Source of the DNA: Verrucomicrobiota bacterium
Lineage (GTDB): Bacteria; Verrucomicrobiota; Kiritimatiellia; JAAZAB01
Assembly (NCBI GenBank): GCA_018896395.1
Contig: JAHIMN010000229.1
Span: 1-14,232 of the forward strand
Reading direction: 5' to 3'
Length of the DNA stretch: 14,232 bases
Below, one piece after another: positions 11,121 through 14,232 of this stretch. The notes beneath the pieces were generated by a model. The model had not been told where the DNA came from. It worked only from the letters and a program-made list of their open reading frames with translations, and did not search any database. The translations under genes and the position numbers were made by a program. Position 1 is the first letter of the stretch; the number at the start of each line of letters is the position of its first letter.

Positions 11121-14051
11121 ATGAAAAAAACCGATAGGCGTACCACACAAACCCGTTTTGATATTGCCGTCTGGAAAACGCTGTCGGCGGAGTACCGCCC
11201 GATTCCGTTCTGGGTGTGGAATGAAAAACAGGAGCCAGAGGAATTAAAACGGCAAATTGCCGAAATGCATCGTCAAAGGTTCGGAGGTTTTTTTATTCAT
11301 GCCCGGTTGGGTCTCAAGACCGCCTATCTGGGTGACAAATGGTTTGAGCATGTCAGGCTGAGCCTGGCCGAAGCCAGACGGCTGGGCATGCAGGCCTGGA
11401 TTTATGATGATGACCGCTGGCCTAGTGGCTATGCCAGCGGCAAAACCGCCGAAACGCCAGGCCTAGACTACCCGGCTTACGGGTTGATTTGCCGAAAGGA
11501 TGCGGGCCGCGAGAGTTTCGAGATAATCCGCAGCCCACGGAGCATCTGGCTGAATAATACCAGCGATCCGGATCTGTTGAATCCCGACGTGACGTCGGCA
11601 TTCCTCAAAATCACCCATAAAGAATACCGTCGCCGATTCGGTAAATACTTTGCCAAGACCGTCCCCGGCTTTTTCACCGACGAGCCAAGCTATGTTATGT
11701 GGGGCCATGATGAGAAGTTCCGCTGCATTCCCTGGACCGGGAAGATGGAGGAAATTTTCAGGAAGCGGCGGGGATATGAGCTTAAGCCTTATCTCAAAAG
11801 CCTGTTTTCCGATATCGGCGACTTCCGCAAGGTGCGCCTGGATTTTTACCAGACCGTCACCGAACAGTTTCGCGACAGCTATGCGAAAAAGCTGTTCGAC
11901 TGGTGCGGGAAGCAGGGGGTGGCCTCCACGGGACACGTAATGATGGAAGAAACCTTGCTTTCGCAGGTGCAGGCCGTGGGCGCGACCATGCCGCACTATG
12001 AGTATTTACAGGTGCCGGGCATAGATGGACTGGGATACGAATTGCCGGGTTCTCCGCTGGTCAGCAAGCAGTGCGTCAGCGTGGCCCGGCAGTTGGGCCA
12101 AAACCGGGTGCTGGGTGAATTGTTTGGCGGCGCGGGGTGGGAGATTCCGCTCGGCAAACTGAAGCCGCTGGGCGATTACTATTTCGCGTTGGGCGTCAAC
12201 TTATTGAACCAACACCTGGCCTACTACTCCATTCGCGGCTGCCGCAAACGCGACTATCCTAACTCCTGTTCCTACCACCAGCCGGGCTATGACTTGTACG
12301 GCCCATTCAATGACTACTATTCCCGCTTGAGCTATGCCTTGACTCGGGGTAAGCCGGTAAGCCGGATTCTGATCTTACACCCCATAGCGAGTGCCTGGGC
12401 CTTATACACTCCCGGAAACCCCGAACCGGTCAAGGAGTTGGATCGGCAATTTGCTGAACTGTCGAATAGTCTCTTGCGCTGCCAACGTGACTACGACTAT
12501 GGCGATGAATTGCTGATGCAGAAACAGGCGGAAGTGGTTGACGGCAAACTGGCTATCGGCCAGATGAGCTACGATGCAGTGATGGTCCCGCCGGCGGAAA
12601 CCTGGAGTTCCCATACTTTTGCCTTGCTGCAAAAGTTCGCCAGCCAGGGTGGAAAGATCATTGCCGTCGGCTGCCAGGCTACTTTCCTGGCCGGCCGGCC
12701 TTCCTGTACTTTAGCGGCGTTCTTAACCGGTTCGGCGGTCCTGCCTGTCAAGCAGGCAACGCCTGTGGCCTTGGAGAAGGCGCTGGCTTTCCTGCCGCCA
12801 GACATCAGGGTCAGGGCGGAAAACGGCAAGCTGATTCCCGAATTGATTTATCAGCACCGAACTGATGGCCGGCGCGAACTGTATTTCCTGACTTTCGGTG
12901 GCCGAAAAAAAGAGTTCCGCGCTTCGGTCACGCTTGAAGGCGAAGGTGCAGTTGAGTTGCTGAACCCGGAAAACGGTGCGATCGAACCATTACCGGCTCA
13001 CACTGAAAAGGGCATGACCCAATTCGAAATAACTATCCCGGCTCAAGGGTCGTGCCTGATTATGCTGAAACGCGGCGCGGTTAGTCAGGAAAAAGCGTTT
13101 ACTGTGCAACAACCGGAACGCCAGCCGTTGGACGGCACTTGGCGAGTGACGCGGCTGGAGCCGAATGTTTTGCTGATAGACCGTTGCCGGCTGAAGTGTT
13201 TCAAGTCTGACTGGAGCGAGCCAATGGGCATTACCGGGATGATCATGCCTAATGCCCAGGGTGTTTTGCAGAACGCCTTCGACAAAAAGCTGTTGTGGCC
13301 GGACTGGCCTATAGATTTACGGCTGGAGTTTCGGGCTGACCTGCCTCAGGGAGATAAGATTGACCCGTGGCTGGTGATTGAAAACCCGGCGTCATTCATA
13401 TCCCTGAGCGCCAACCGCCAAGCTTTGGCAGTGGATAATAACTCCTGGTGGCTGGACCGTCAGTTCCGGAAGGTCGGACTGCACAAATCGTTGCGCCCGG
13501 GAGTGAATCGGATTAATTACCGGTTCAAATGGGCAAGTCCCACGCTGCCCCACACCTTGAAATTTACGCCTGAAGGCGTGGAACTCGAGAACGCTTATAT
13601 TATCGGTAATTTTAATGTCAGTTGGAAAGGCCCTTCCGCCCGCATCGTGCCGGCCCAAGCGCTGCCCACCGATCCCAGTACCGACCTGGCCAAACACGGC
13701 CTGCCTTTTTACGTGGGCGTGATTCGCTATGAGAAGGCGTTTGTCCTGCCGGAGATCTCCAAACAGGTATGCTATATGATCAGGTTCCCCTGTCCGCATG
13801 GGGAAGGGCTTCGCCTGAGCGTTAACGGCAAACCGGCCAACTTGCTCTGGCGTGAACCCTTTATGGCTGACTGCACACCTTTGCTGAAGTCTGGGGAAAA
13901 CCGCCTGCAAGTCGATCTTTTCAGTAATCTGGGCAATGTGCTGGGGCGGCTCCATCATCGCGCGCCCTGGACCGATCCGGGGCATTTCCTTCGTTCCTAT
14001 CAGCTTCGCCCTGTCGGTTTGGGCGGCATACCCGAACTGATCGTTTATTAG
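11121..14051 (+). CDS. GH106-like glycoside hydrolase (alpha-L-rhamnosidase-like)
   Basis: About 976 aa from ATG 11121 (MKKTDRRTTQ). The catalytic region (about 22-410) has the family pattern PIPFWVWNEK, EELKRQIAEMHRQRFGGFFIHAR, YDDDRWPSGYASG (95-107), GFFTDEPSY (183-191), GHVMMEE and VLGELFGG (330-337). Glu188 and Glu333 are candidate catalytic acids. Residues about 411-530 (SRILILHP...YDAVMVPP...GGKIIAVG) resemble the Rossmann-like domain that follows the barrel in several such enzymes. The C-terminal third is predicted beta-sandwich/galactose-binding type (WRVTRLEPN, LSVNGKPAN, NRLQVDLFSNLGN). There is no signal peptide, so action on imported oligosaccharides in the cytoplasm is likely. 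Upstream in-frame ATGs at 11100 and 11004 would add a poorly conserved leader; AAGG lies 7 nt before 11121. Rhamnose specificity is by family resemblance only. Confidence 0.88.
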   Translation: MKKTDRRTTQTRFDIAVWKTLSAEYRPIPFWVWNEKQEPEELKRQIAEMHRQRFGGFFIHARLGLKTAYLGDKWFEHVRLSLAEARRLGMQAWIYDDDRWPSGYASGKTAETPGLDYPAYGLICRKDAGRESFEIIRSPRSIWLNNTSDPDLLNPDVTSAFLKITHKEYRRRFGKYFAKTVPGFFTDEPSYVMWGHDEKFRCIPWTGKMEEIFRKRRGYELKPYLKSLFSDIGDFRKVRLDFYQTVTEQFRDSYAKKLFDWCGKQGVASTGHVMMEETLLSQVQAVGATMPHYEYLQVPGIDGLGYELPGSPLVSKQCVSVARQLGQNRVLGELFGGAGWEIPLGKLKPLGDYYFALGVNLLNQHLAYYSIRGCRKRDYPNSCSYHQPGYDLYGPFNDYYSRLSYALTRGKPVSRILILHPIASAWALYTPGNPEPVKELDRQFAELSNSLLRCQRDYDYGDELLMQKQAEVVDGKLAIGQMSYDAVMVPPAETWSSHTFALLQKFASQGGKIIAVGCQATFLAGRPSCTLAAFLTGSAVLPVKQATPVALEKALAFLPPDIRVRAENGKLIPELIYQHRTDGRRELYFLTFGGRKKEFRASVTLEGEGAVELLNPENGAIEPLPAHTEKGMTQFEITIPAQGSCLIMLKRGAVSQEKAFTVQQPERQPLDGTWRVTRLEPNVLLIDRCRLKCFKSDWSEPMGITGMIMPNAQGVLQNAFDKKLLWPDWPIDLRLEFRADLPQGDKIDPWLVIENPASFISLSANRQALAVDNNSWWLDRQFRKVGLHKSLRPGVNRINYRFKWASPTLPHTLKFTPEGVELENAYIIGNFNVSWKGPSARIVPAQALPTDPSTDLAKHGLPFYVGVIRYEKAFVLPEISKQVCYMIRFPCPHGEGLRLSVNGKPANLLWREPFMADCTPLLKSGENRLQVDLFSNLGNVLGRLHHRAPWTDPGHFLRSYQLRPVGLGGIPELIVY

Positions 14052-14062
14052 GAGACCACGAC

Positions 14063-14232
14063 ATAAAAGCCTTGGTTCTTGGATTCGACACCGAAGCGGA
14101 TGTTTTCGAAAAGCAGCCCTATGGCAAGGCGGCGATGCGAAAGGTCATCGCTTCTTTGGAGACGATTGGTCGGCATCTCGATGACTTCGATGCGCCGGCG
14201 ACGTTCTTCCTGGTGGGCCAGTTGGTGGAAGC
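14063..14232 (+). CDS. Polysaccharide deacetylase-like protein (N-terminal part only)
   Basis: Frame 14063-14232 reads KALVLGFDTEADVFEK, then DDFDAPATFFLVGQLVE up to the edge. FDTE corresponds to the first metal-binding Asp motif and ATFFLVG to the conserved strand of the NodB/polysaccharide deacetylase fold, enzymes that remove acetyl groups from sugars. GGAG (14051-14054) lies 8 nt before codon 14063, where a start is expected, but that codon is ATA. The next usable start is TTG at 14072, which would leave 17 nt from the ribosome binding site. It begins 11 nt after the hydrolase stop, so the two form an operon. Confidence 0.8.
   Translation, partial: MKALVLGFDTEADVFEKQPYGKAAMRKVIASLETIGRHLDDFDAPATFFLVGQLVE

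Overview
The window looks like a chromosomal segment of a Gram-negative, polysaccharide-degrading bacterium. Gene content and repeat style suggest the Planctomycetes-Verrucomicrobia-Chlamydiae (PVC) group, for example Kiritimatiellota, Lentisphaerota or Verrucomicrobiota. The reasons are the large GH106-like hydrolase, the paired Gfo/Idh/MocA oxidoreductase and sugar isomerase, and intergenic spaces filled with short degenerate repeats. This placement is an inference from content; no rRNA marker is present.

Layout. Positions 1-174 hold the start of a LacI-family regulator (minus strand, cut by the window edge) with a strong promoter overlapped by a 24-bp palindrome. Positions 340-7629 form one long minus-strand run. 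In transcription order it reads: DUF192 protein, mscL, nrdR, an unrecognised protein, ribBA, ribH, nusB, ribD, a four-helix-bundle (S23/IVS-type) protein, ribE. This is the widely conserved nrdR-rib-nusB neighbourhood, giving a complete set of riboflavin enzymes apart from the intermediate phosphatase. Positions 7702-9889 hold a second minus-strand unit, a Gfo/Idh/MocA oxidoreductase followed by a xylose-isomerase-like sugar isomerase/epimerase, with its own sigma70-like promoter near 9945-9972. Divergent from it on the plus strand are a small cupin, a 500-base stretch with almost no genes, a ~976-aa GH106-like glycoside hydrolase, and the start of a polysaccharide deacetylase cut by the right edge.

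Most unusual feature. Every non-overlapping junction from ribBA down to ribE carries repetitive DNA. Four junctions carry a newly resolved family built of exactly six 7-nt units (consensus TTSGRYG, ending in TTTGCTT). Two of these copies are in inverted orientation around the AT-rich four-helix-bundle gene, giving an IVS-like or transposon-like cassette inside the riboflavin operon. The right-hand copy also supplies the last codons of ribD and the ATGA overlap with the inserted gene. The two other junctions, on either side of nusB, carry different inverted-repeat elements: a 230-bp element with 20-bp terminal inverted repeats, and a ~110-bp element built from CACAAAGGC-type units. A further ~110-bp nested palindrome lies upstream of the cupin gene.
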